The translations under genes and the position numbers were made by a program. This document shows positions 10,207 to 19,861 of a DNA stretch of 64,000 nt, piece after piece. Each line of letters begins with the position of its first letter. Positions within the stretch are counted from its first letter, which is position 1. Source of the stretch: Adenophora triphylla var. japonica. Taxonomy: Eukaryota; Streptophyta; Magnoliopsida; Asterales; Campanulaceae. A model generated the notes under the pieces. It searched no databases. It was not told the DNA's origin and worked only from the letters and a program-made list of their open reading frames with translations. The stretch spans positions 427,001 to 491,000 of the forward strand of contig JAFEMH010001233.1 in NCBI GenBank assembly GCA_022495995.1, given 5' to 3'.

Positions 10207-11140
10207 TATCCACTTTCTAAACACTAATGAGTAAGTTTTCATTTATTTGGTCTCCGGAGTTGGTGGTCGATTGAGTTGATCGTGTTCTTAGTAGTTTAGT
10301 TGACAACATAAAACTTACTGATAAGTTAAGTTCTCAGTTGTTTGGTCGCCGGAGTTGGTGATCGTCAGAGTTGATCGTGTAATTAGTAGATTAGTTGGCA
10401 GCTGAGAACTTATTGATAAGTTAAGTTCTCAGTTGTTTGGTCGTCGGAGTTGATCGTGTTCTTAGTAGTTTAGTTGACAACTGAGAACCTACTGATAAGT
10501 TAAGTTCCCAGTTATTTGGTCGCTGAAGTTGTTGATCGCCGGAGTTGATCGTGTACTTAGTAGTTTAGTTGACAACTGAGAACTTACTGATAAGTTAAGT
10601 TCTCAGTTGTATGGTCGCCGGAGTTGATCGTATTCTTATTAGTTTAGTTGACAACTAAGAATTTACTGATAAGATAAGTTCTCAGCTATTTGATCGTCGG
10701 AGTTGATCGTGTTCTTAGTAGTACAGTTGTTTGGTTGCCGGAGTTGGTGATCGCCGAAGTTAATCGTGTTCTTAGTGTAGAGAACTGAGAACTTACTGAT
10801 AAGTTAAGTTCTCAGTTGTTTGGTCGCCGGATAGGTCGTCGGAGTTGGTCGTCAAAGTTGGTGGTGTTATTAGTAGTTTAGTTCACAACCGAGAACATAC
10901 TGATAAGTTCTCAGTTGTTTGGTCGCCGGAGTTGGTGATCATCGGAGTTGATCGTGCTCTTAGTAGTTTAGTTGACAACTTAAAACTTACTGATAAGTTA
11001 AGTTCTCAGTTGTTTGGTCACCGGAGAGGTCGCTAGAGTTAATCGTGTTCTTATTAGTTTAGTTGACAACTGAGAACTTACTGATAAGTTAAGTTCTCAG
11101 TTGTTTGGTCATCAGAGTGTTCGCCGACGTAAAAAAAAAA
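10207..11140. repeat. Hairpin-bearing tandem array, about ten units of 60-110 bp
   Basis: Each unit has TTAGTAGTTTAGTTGACAAC, then ACTGAGAACTTACTGATAAG, then TTCTCAGTTGTTTGGTCGCC and a variable number of GGAGTTG-TGATCG phrases. Units start near 10287, 10381, 10459, 10554, 10634, 10711, 10769, 10868, 10960 and 11048. Within most units ACAACTGAGAACTTA is followed a few bases later by its exact inverse TAAGTTCTCAGTTGT, giving a 15-bp-stem hairpin. No coding frame is shared by the units. Confidence 0.85.
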
Positions 11141-11613
11141 AAAAAGGTCGCCGAAGTTGATGGTTGCCGGAGATGTTTACCGGAGAAGATGGGAAGGGGG
11201 TGACCTAAGGTAATAATGGTTAGAGATAAAGTAAATTGATAAAGAGGGTGAACTTAGTAAAATAATGGGAGGGCGTACCTATTAAGACAAGAATTATATA
11301 GTTAGATGAAATATTATTTATCTTGTGAGATAAAATTGATAAGTTTGAGGAATTATATGGTAAATTTCCCTGCTCAAAACCTCTCCACCAGGACCACCAC
11401 ACTCGTGTAAGTAGCCTGAATAGTATTACTAAGTACACCTACTCCATTTTTCAAATTATTTTCTTTTTAAGATAAAGTTTGGTTCAGTAAAATCAATCAT
11501 CTCGATCCCTCTTCTCGCCTCATGAAACCTTATAAAAGAAATGAATGGTTGACAGGCATATCAAAAAAGCTAACAAAATTTGAGGCACAAAGGTGTCATT
11601 ACTTAATTAGATA
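11141..11613. other. Intergenic
   Basis: No gene seen. It contains GGTCGCCG remnants of the array (to about 11180) and AT-rich sequence with no clear terminal repeats. Confidence 0.4.
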
Positions 11614-11755
11614 CTTTCTCCGTCTCTAAAAGATTGTCCTGTTCTTGTATCTTAGTAGATTTGCATTAATATTCATGCCTAAGTTTAAAAATGGAACATA
11701 TTTTTTGGGACAAATCAAAATGATAAATGGGACAATCTTTCAGGAACAGAGGGAA
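11614..11755. mobile_element. Short Stowaway-like MITE
   Basis: The ends CTTTCTCCGTCTC and inverse GGAACAGAGGGAA are flanked by TA. The subterminal AAAGATTGTCC and GGACAATCTTT are exact inverses. It is the same subfamily as the element at 52037-52206. Confidence 0.8.
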
Positions 11756-12251
11756 TACTAAATTAATGATTAGGGTGGCCTATAAATTATAATTACAAAA
11801 TTCAATCAAATATTGTCAAGTTAATTTGTAAACAAAATTTTGTGAACTTATTTCTTAAAGTAACTCATCTACTACTATTACCAAAATGAAACTCATTTGT
11901 GTCATGTTCAAATGAATAAAAAAATTTGCCAACAAAAAAGAAAAATTTATGCTATTCACTATTACAAAAATAGAAGTCGCTAATGTCATGTCCACGTGAA
12001 AAAAATAAAGAGAATTATTATTATAACTCCCACACCATTATTGAATACCTCCATAATACTAAATTTATCCAAACAAATTATCACTCAATACTCAATACTA
12101 GACACACCACCACTATTCCTATTTTACCCTTTAAACCCCTAATTCCATACCCATATAAATTAGCATAACACAAACACCCTCACACCAAAACCCACTCAAA
12201 CACCCAACACTTCAGTTTCATCATTGATGAAGACAATAAGCTTAATCATTA
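11756..12251. other. Intergenic, AT-rich
   Basis: No gene or element ends recognised. Repeated ACCCACTCAAACACCC-type low-complexity sequence occurs near 12170-12210. Confidence 0.4.
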
Positions 12252-12996
12252 CTCCCTCCGTCTCATAATAACTTACCTGTTTACTGTTTGACGCGAGAAT
12301 TAAGAAATCTATAACTATATAAAAGCTGAAGTGCAAAGCACTTCAGCACACCCTCTTTTTCCCGCTTAAACTAGCACTTGGATTGAATGTAGACCAGGTT
12401 CATTCTCCTCTACTGAATACACCCCCTTTTAATTTAAATATTTATTAACCTTAAAATACTCCTAATAATAATGGAAACCCAAAACAATGACCCTTCCAAT
12501 TCCCCTACTTTCATTCTCTCTCTAACGCTTCCCCTCTCTTTCTCTCTCTCTCTCTCTCCAGGTGATCGTCCATGGCACCTTCCTCTTAGCCTTCATCATC
12601 TCGACTATATTTCCTCCGCTGACTTATTGTATTGATGCTAGATATTACTTCTGCTTAAGGTAAGCTCATTTCACTTCGGTTGAATTTTTCTGTGTATACA
12701 GATGATCCCTATGCGGGTGGGCTCTGTGCAGATGGGATCAAAAGTGGAGATTATTGAACAATTGCATGCAAATATCTGAGTATTTCCCCTTTTGTTAGAG
12801 TAATTTTGGGAACTTAATGTCTCAAACCCTATTCGTGATCGTGGATTTCTCACCTAATATCCTTCATATGTTGAAAAGTAAATGCAATTCCAATTTTTTG
12901 CATGTAATTTGCATGTCTACTCCTTCAATTTTGATTTAAGAAAAAAAATAATAATTAAACCCTAACATTTCTGCTTACTTTTGGCTACATTTTCAG

Positions 12997-13148
12997 AAAA
13001 AAAAAAGGCGGATTCATGGATAACAACAGAGGTTGATTCAACTGAGGATATTGTTCGCGCTCTGCTTGAATGTTTGGTTGATCCTTTGAAGCCTACCTCT
13101 ATACGTGGAACTCCTTCGCTTTCTCAACATGAATATGTTGCTAAGCAG
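12997..13148 (+). pseudogene. Captured exon of an unidentified host gene
   Basis: The exon-like frame is bounded by TTTCAG and AG/GTGC splice signals. It encodes a segment with ADSWITTEVDSTEDIVRALL, followed by ECLVDPLKP and SLSQHEYVAKQ. It looks like a genuine protein segment, with codon structure and an amphipathic helix, but I cannot name the family. The upstream CT-rich leader at 12530-12570 may belong to the same captured gene. Confidence 0.5.
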
Positions 13149-13791
13149 GTGCTAGACTCTAATGCTTACTCCTTTTTTTTAACCTCAGTTAAATAACAAC
13201 AACTTGTAGTGGAGCTTTAATTAATTTGTTATTTGTGGTTCCTAATGCTCAAAAGCAATATGGTTATGACAAAGTGTGGTTTTCAAGTAAGTTCAGTCTC
13301 AGTTATAGCTTAAAGCAGGTCATCTAACTTCTTTTGATCCATACTCTGAAAAACTTTAAGAAGGAATGGGCTGTGTCATAGAACAAAATTTCCCTATCTA
13401 TGTTATAAAAAAGGATATGCTTGTACAATTAGAAGGATTGCTGCAGCCTGGGTGAATTTGTTGTTATTTGAGTATATGTGACATTCATTGATTTACAAAA
13501 TATACTTCTGTTGGCTCTCTCGTCCTCGCTTACCACTCTCTGCTCTATCTCACAGAAGAAATAAAACTAAGAATAAATAATTACACTGCTTATTCTAAGA
13601 TTTGAGCTCTCCTTTCTAATTTAGTGTGTGCAAATGGTCAGTCTCCATCTATTTTTCAGTGCCTAGAAGATTTTGTATTATGAATTCCCAAGAGAACATG
13701 GGTTTGATAGAGATATAATGATGTGGATGTAAGGTATAATTTGGGGTTTGTTGGTCACTTAGAGTCATATATGATGATCACCTGATTAGTA

Positions 13792-14350
13792 ATGTCAGGA
13801 TCAAGAGGAAGTATATTGTAAGGCAGGTAGATTTCCGTCTTTTCAGCAACTTTATCATGAGCTTCCAAAATATGTGGCGACATATTCCAGTATTAGACAT
13901 GAGAGAAGACAGCCTCGACAAGATACTTCTAGAGTTACAAGCACCGAAGCTTACATTTGCAAAAAAGATATGCAAAACAAGGTAAACAGCAGGACATAAC
14001 ACAAAAGAAACCATCATTAGTACTCACCTCACGATCAACTTCCACAGCCTGCGTCTGATTAACAGCTTTTAAAACCTCAAAGAGAACGTTAGCGCTTGGT
14101 ATGCTTTTGTGAGTCCGTGCACCGAACCATTATAAACATTGAGAGCCAATGATATCACAAAGCCTTAGTAGCAAACACGACACATAGGCGAAAGCACTTC
14201 ATATCCATGAAATAGAAAAACTCACCTGGCCTCGTTTTATCGCCAAAGACTTTGCAATGCCCGAATATATTTTTGTAATAATGTTGATAAAAGCTCGCAT
14301 TTCACGAGCATCACTTTTTTTACTCTTCCCATCAAAGTTGAATCATTTTC
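13792..14350 (-). pseudogene. Captured callose synthase (GSL) fragment
   Basis: Three exon-like segments read on the minus strand. The first is DAREMRAF followed, after a one-base frame change, by YQHYYK (about 14345-14226). The second is NVLFEVLKAVNQTQAVEVDRE (about 14100-14028, ending at a GTGAGT donor). The third is ILEAHDKVAEKTEIYLPYN and ILPLDPD (to 13792, ending at a GT donor). This order and wording are characteristic of the cytosolic N-terminal part of plant callose synthases (glucan synthase-like). The catalytic region is absent. The frameshift and the loss of an acceptor before ILEAHD show it is non-functional. Confidence 0.75.
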
Positions 14351-15155
14351 CTGAAAAGATTGAAGTAGTCTTTTAATGTAGAAAGGAAACGGGATGTAAA
14401 AACATGGAAAGATAGTGGCAACTGACGCCTTCCTCAGAATTTTGGCCTTTATCCATCGACAAGAAACTACTGTTCACAATTAGAATGGCAATATCAAGGA
14501 CATAAAGGTGTTAACATAAATCAGAAGTAGACATTCCCATGGTGGAAATGGAACTAGCAGTGAAATCCCCACCCTGCTGCCCATCCTACCCCCACAAGTT
14601 TTTTTCATGTACTATTTAAGTGTTGTTATTTTCTAAGTGCATAATTATTTTTCATTTTTTCACTCTTGCCACCCAACTCACACCACACACACCCCAGCAC
14701 TATCATATAATTTTCATTTTGTCGTGTTATGTTTGGCATTGATCTTTCGGGGCGTGAGGCCGGATAGGAAGGCTCAAATCTACCAAGACCAGTCACTTGT
14801 GCTCTATTTACTATTCCCCTTTTCAAGTTTCTCTTTTAGTGAGAGCACGGGTGCTACGTCAACTTATTTATCACTAGCATGCTAAAGACTTTATGGATGT
14901 CCTCATTCTATGAAGTCCCATTTGCAAGTATGCTAAACAGGTTAGGAGGTAGGCTAGTAATTTTCACTGAGGCACTATTTAGTTTGTAATTGGCAAAGTG
15001 ACCTTTTGTGATGCAAGGAATATGGTTTTATAATTTGCATACATGTTCTAAGTTCTTGTGGAATGCTGTACTATAGAATAGAAGAACTGTGTAGTCTTTT
15101 AGTTTACTTGACATGAACCTTTCTATGCTTCACCTCTTGTCTTTTTGGTCGTGTA

Positions 15156-15294
15156 GATATTGTTCTGAATTTGTAAATCCATCAATACTGCAGAATTTCA
15201 AGCATATAATGAAGGAGCTACAGGGGGCTATAATTATTTCTTCAGCTTTTCAAGCTATACTGGGATATAGTGGACTAATGACACTGCTCTTGAG
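15156..15294 (+). pseudogene. Captured nucleobase-ascorbate transporter (NAT) exon
   Basis: A plus-strand exon with a TGTAG acceptor and a GAG/GTTT donor. It encodes EFVNPS, then FKHIMKELQGAIIISSAFQA, then ILGYSGLMTLLLR. This matches the conserved membrane-segment region of plant NAT purine/ascorbate permeases. Only this exon is recognisable, so it is a gene fragment and not a transporter gene. Confidence 0.7.
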
Positions 15295-15890
15295 GTTTGG
15301 ATTTCTTGATCCATGTCTAATTGTTGTTTTCTTTCGAGATTGTATACCTGTTGAGTTAGACATGAAGTTCAAAAATAATTGGCCATTGATTTATGGAAAT
15401 AGTTGGCATAACTTAATAAACAATAAATGACCGCGCTCGAGTATACTCAATTGTTTGTTGGTACTTGTCTTTGAGAAGATTAGTCACTTTAATATTCATA
15501 TCTCTTAAGGCTACAGTGGTCAGGATAGGGCTTTGCTCAATTGTGGTTACTTGTAGCTGCACTAGCGACCAAATTCTTACCTTTAAGTAACACCACCCCT
15601 AAAGTGTTTCTGGAAACACACTCGTAAATTACCTCATTTTATCTATGAGGCCCCCTTCATTAGGGGTTAGAAGCTTTTGTTTAAACATGAAATGTATTTA
15701 GACTAATGCTACATGTGTAAACAACAGAATTCAACATTATATTTAATTCATGGTACAAATATGTATTGGTTTTTGACTGTATCATAGAAGCACTAATGCA
15801 TTTAGGTACATATTATGTATAAATGTGTGACAGGCTGTTGAAGGATTTTATCTCATGTGCATAATCCTATAGCCTTTCTTGATTCTCTAG

Positions 15891-15951
15891 ACTGATCTGA
15901 AGAATGCAATTTTAAGTCTTCTCTTGGAAAGCAGAAAGTACACAACATCAG
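15891..15951 (+). pseudogene. Captured short exon, unidentified
   Basis: An exon-like frame TDLKNAILSLLLESRKYTTS lies between a TCTCTAG acceptor and a CAG/GTAG donor. Its helical, charged composition resembles the piece at 12997-13148, and it may be another exon of that gene. Family not recognised. Confidence 0.35.
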
Positions 15952-15986
15952 GTAGAAACTTACTACTACACGTTTTTATATATATA

Positions 15987-16257
15987 CTCCCTCCGTCCCA
16001 CGTGAATAGACACCAAAAATCTTGGCACAATAACTAAGGAAAATGAATATAATAATGAAAATGTGTGGTAGGAAATGAAGAGAGAGAATGAGTGGAGTTG
16101 GTTGAATAAATTGTGTGGTAGAAAATGAAGAGAGAGAATGAGTGGGTGGGGTAGGATGAATATAAAATAATAAATTCTTTTCCATTTTGGGCAGTGTCTA
16201 TTCACGTGGGACGTCCCAAAAAGGAAATAAGTGTCTATTCACGTGGGACGGAGGGAG
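15987..16257. mobile_element. Stowaway-like MITE inside the Helitron
   Basis: The ends CTCCCTCCGTCCCACGTGAA and TTCACGTGGGACGGAGGGAG are perfect inverses, with TA at 15985-15986 and 16258-16259. The very well preserved ends suggest a recent insertion. The right end carries a second, internal GTGTCTATTCACGTGGGACG copy. Confidence 0.9.
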
Positions 16258-17090
16258 TATTTTTTAATAAAATTTTGATTTGATTTTTCTTATTGATGTT
16301 CTTAAATGATACAATATTAAAATGTCTCGAGGCATGGCAATGATATTCAACAAAAGGGTGATCAAAATCAAACTCCGGGTGGCGCTAAGTCAGTTGGAAA
16401 GCAGGGTAAACATGGATCTCCAACATCAATACCAAGGTAGACTACACATATACGAGCAAGAAGAAGGCAGGCAACCAACAACCAGTCTTGTAGAAAGAGT
16501 AAGACATTTTTTTGAACAATAACTCTCTTATTGGAGATTAAATTTGTCTCAAAGCATCTATGTTGTGGTCAATTTATTTGGATGTCATGTTACAAGGGAA
16601 AATATCAGTGAGAGGATGAAGTATTTTAAAAAAAAATTGTAATTTTTATTATTAATGCAATTATATATATTTGCTAAATATCTTTTATTTAAAAAAAATC
16701 AAAATTAACCTTTATAGTTATAGTAACTCTTTTGATTTAATTTTTGCAATATGTCAAAGTTTTTTGTTCGTGCGTTTAACGCACGGGTGTAGCACTAGTA
16801 TACTTAAATAAGAGGAGAGAGAATGAGTGGAAGAGGTATTGTGAATATGAAAAGTAAAATAGGAAAGAGAATGAGTGAGATGAATAGTAAGGAAATTGTT
16901 GTTGTGAGTATGACAAGTGGGACACATCGAATATAATAATAATAAAATATGTCTCAAAATGGAAAGGGGTAAATTGTTATGAAACGCCCTAAATGACAAT
17001 AAATGACAAAATGGGTAAGTTATTATGGGAAGGAGGGAGTACACTACATGTTACAAGGATTCATCACAAGGCATGAATTAGGATTCGAAG

Positions 17091-18214
17091 CAGGGGTGTG
17101 CAACAAAATCGGAAAATCGAAAAAATCGGATTGAAATCGAGAAAATCGGACTGAAAAAACCGAAATCGACAAAACCGAAATGTTAATGGTTTTAACCATT
17201 TAAAAACCGAAACTTTCGGTTTCGGTTTTGGTTTCCAATGAAAAACCGAGCCGATAAAATCGAATCGAACCGATATTATTAAAACAATGTATCATTTTAA
17301 TATATATATAAATTTCATCTTCTCATCTTGCTTTAGAGTTAAAATTATGCTAACGATTGTTTAACTGTTAAATGATTATTGCATCTTTCCTTCATTATTT
17401 AAGAGCTCTCAAAGTAGGGATGACCAAATCCGGTCCGGTTCCGATTCCGGGCCTTGAACCGCCGGTTCCGGTTCGGTCAAATGGTAACCCTTAACCGGCC
17501 CGCACTAACCCCGGTTCCGGTCCGTCCGATTCCGATTTTCTCCCCGGTTCGCTCTGGTTCCGGGCTTTTTCGGTCCGGTTCTTTGGAAAACGTGAAAATT
17601 TCGTCCGGTTCACGGTTCCGGTTCCGGTCCGGTTTGGCATTTTCGTAACCCTTAACCGGCTCGCACTAACCCCGATTCCGGTTTTCTCCCCGGTTCGCTT
17701 CGGTTCCGGGATTTTCCGATCCGGTTCCGGCCCGATTTGATTTTTCGGTTCCGATCCGATTTGGCCATCCCTATCCAAGTACAACACGAGTCAGAACTTT
17801 GAACTGTTTACTATTTTTAAGCTCAAGTAGAGTGGCAATTCAATTGAAAATCAAGAGATTCAAGACAATCAAAGTGACTGAGTTTTATCCTACAATGCAT
17901 GGCACTAACACTCACACACATGTTCCTCACACCTGTTCCACACACTAATGTTTAAAAGGGGATTCTTAAACAGATTATTGGAACATATAATTATACTATT
18001 AAAATGACGTGTCATTTTAATATATATATAAATCATCAATATATGCATGTTCTTCTCATCTTATTGAAACCGAACGACACCGAACCAAACCGACACCAAA
18101 CCGAAATCGAATAAAACCGAAGCTTAACGGTTTTAAAATACAAAAACCGATATCTTTCGGTTTGATTTCGATTTTAGCCTAAAAGCAAACCAAACCAGAC
18201 CGAGCACACCCCTA
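17091..18214. mobile_element. hAT-type non-autonomous element, 1124 bp
   Basis: The ends CAGGGGTGTGCA and GCACACCCCTA are inverse partners. The 8-bp flanks ATTCGAAG (17083-17090) and ATTCGTAG (18215-18222) differ at one base. Subterminal regions are packed with AACCGAAA/TTTCGGTTTCGGTTT runs, typical of this element class. The interior is interrupted by another hAT-type element at 17416-17772. Confidence 0.8.
17416..17772. mobile_element. hAT-type element nested in another
   Basis: The ends AGGGATGACCAAAT and, inverted, ATTTGGCCATCCCT pair with one mismatch. The flanks CTCAAAGT and ATCCAAGT agree at 6 of 8 positions. The interior is dominated by CCGGTTCCGGTCCGG repeats. No transposase. Confidence 0.65.
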
Positions 18215-18771
18215 ATTCGTAGGGCTTGTATTAGTCAATTATTATAAGAAAATTGATCTAATTTTCCTTCAATATTCCGTCGAATATCAACAAGCAAACC
18301 AAAACCTTAAATTTACAGAATAACTTTTTCCTTACCCAGTAATGTTGTTGAGATAATTCAGGTTAGCATCGTTGTCGTTTGCCATTAAATTGCCGCATGC
18401 AAGCGCGTAACTCTCAATTAACTCGTAAGTGATTTTCAAGGGTATATCGTATATGTAAATCATAACCGGTGTCAGTGACGGAGGGCGGAAACTAATATGA
18501 ACGTGGAAATCGAAGATATCTAGGGAGAAATTGGAAAAGAGAGTGGTGAAAATTGAGGTGTTAAAAGAAGGCGTAAAAGGATATGCGTATGAGGATTGTG
18601 ACTAGGATTCGCTTCAGGATGGATCTTCGATTGCTGACTGCCACTTTTAAAGTAGTAATGGTTAGGAAAACTGGTAGGGAAGAAGATTGTCGAGTTCCCG
18701 GTAGAAAATAACAGCAGATCCTTATGTTCATTTCAATCGATAACATTATTGTAACAATTATTATTATTATT
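18215..18771 (-). other. Host DNA with a possible short exon
   Basis: On the minus strand, 18463-18336 can be read as a 42-codon exon with the string ITYELIESYALACGNLMAND, ending at a GTAAGG donor. I do not recognise the protein and no further exon could be found among the elements to the left. It may be the 5' end of a host gene facing away from ATXR6, with the Sirevirus between them, or a chance frame. Confidence 0.3.
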
Positions 18772-19533
18772 TGAAAGTTTCGTGTAGCTAGGAAACTTAG
18801 ATCACGCAATAGGCAAAGGATGTGAGTACAGATGTGTCTCACAACTGTCCACACATCCACAGATAATGCAGCGGAATAAAACAATTAAATGTAAATAAAA
18901 TGCAATAACTCAAGAGTTATATACGCTTACTGATCTCGCGTGATCGGCAAAACTAGGCTTACGCCCAAAAACCTTTCACTATAAAAACTTTTGTTTCTTA
19001 CAAAAACAAATAAGTGAAAAACTAAAATATGAAAATACTAAACAAGTTCTAATCACCTTCTATGATATGAACAACTCCCCTTCCCAAGTAGGACTTATTC
19101 AATCAGAAGTAAAACAAGAGAACTTTATAAAAACCTAGATGTGAGTTACGGATGTAAGCTCACAACCTAAAACAAAGTCGTATGCTATGAAGTATGTGTG
19201 TTTTTCTCTCTAAAACCGTAGCTTCTCTTTGTGCTGAAAGTCTTGTATTTATAGTGCACCATTGAGAAGATCTTCATGCAATCGACCTCTTCCTTTGTGA
19301 GATTCCTTTTCCTATATGAAAACATAAAACACACTCACAAGGAAATCAAATATTAGTAGGTTAGTCCTAATATAAAACTATGTACATAAATAAAATATAT
19401 TTACTATATTTACAATTCCTAGTCAAAGTAGAATACTTATAAATCTCCATGAAAGTCTCAAAATCTTATTACCATAATAGAAGACAAATTAAATAAGGAA
19501 ACAAGTAGTTCCCTAAAAAAACTCACGCTTTCA
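18772..19533 (-). repeat. Sirevirus 3' LTR
   Basis: A 762-bp LTR starting TGAAAG and ending CTTTCA on the plus strand. It contains a minus-strand TATA box (CTATAAATACAAG, near 19245) and a GATGTG-N6-GATGTG pair at 18819/18831. Confidence 0.9.
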
Positions 19534-19546
19534 ATCTCCCCCTATT
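19534..19546 (-). other. Polypurine tract of the Sirevirus
   Basis: On the minus strand the bases immediately before the 3' LTR read AATAGGGGGAGAT, the primer for plus-strand DNA synthesis in this group. Confidence 0.8.
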
Positions 19547-19861
19547 TTGGACTTTCTGGTCAAAACCAAAGATTTATAACAATCACAATATTATGACCAC
19601 AGAATATAAAAAAACATAACTCCCCCTGAATGGATGTGTGTCCAGATGTGTATACACATCCACACATAAAAACTGCAAAACAAGAATTAGAACATAAAAC
19701 CAGCAGTTCATTAAGCAAAAGCAAAAAACCATTCAGCCATGTCCTAATTAAAGCTATTACAAACCATTGTTTTAAAAACTAAAAACTAAAGCAGAAAATT
19801 AAAAATTATTTTTAACAACCATCATAGCAAAACACCAAAAAAAAACTTTTCTCCCCCTAAA

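Larger units (their letters stand above)
12308..16798 (+). mobile_element. Non-autonomous, gene-capturing Helitron, 4491 bp
   Basis: It begins TC (12308) after an A and ends CTAG (16795-16798) before a T, the A^T insertion rule for Helitrons. Near the 3' end, CGTGCG-TTTAA-CGCACG (16769-16785) forms the expected hairpin 9 bp before CTAG. A perfect 10-bp-stem hairpin, GCTGAAGTGC-AAA-GCACTTCAGC (12325-12347), lies close to the 5' end. The interior has no Rep/helicase frame but holds exon-like pieces of at least three host genes, in both orientations, each with remaining splice signals. Also inside is a Stowaway MITE (15987-16257). Confidence 0.85.
12252..17039. mobile_element. Stowaway-like MITE split by a Helitron
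   Basis: The left end CTCCCTCCGTCTCATAATAA (from 12252) and right end TTATTATGGGAAGGAGGGAG (to 17039) are inverse partners with flanking TA at 12250-12251 and 17040-17041. The two halves (12252-12307 and 16799-17039) join to a normal MITE of about 297 bp if the Helitron at 12308-16798 is removed. Confidence 0.85.

Noticed and set aside
10207..11140. Regular repeats considered as a CRISPR-like array
   Set aside because: Units vary in length, are direct repeats without unique spacers, and the genome is a plant.
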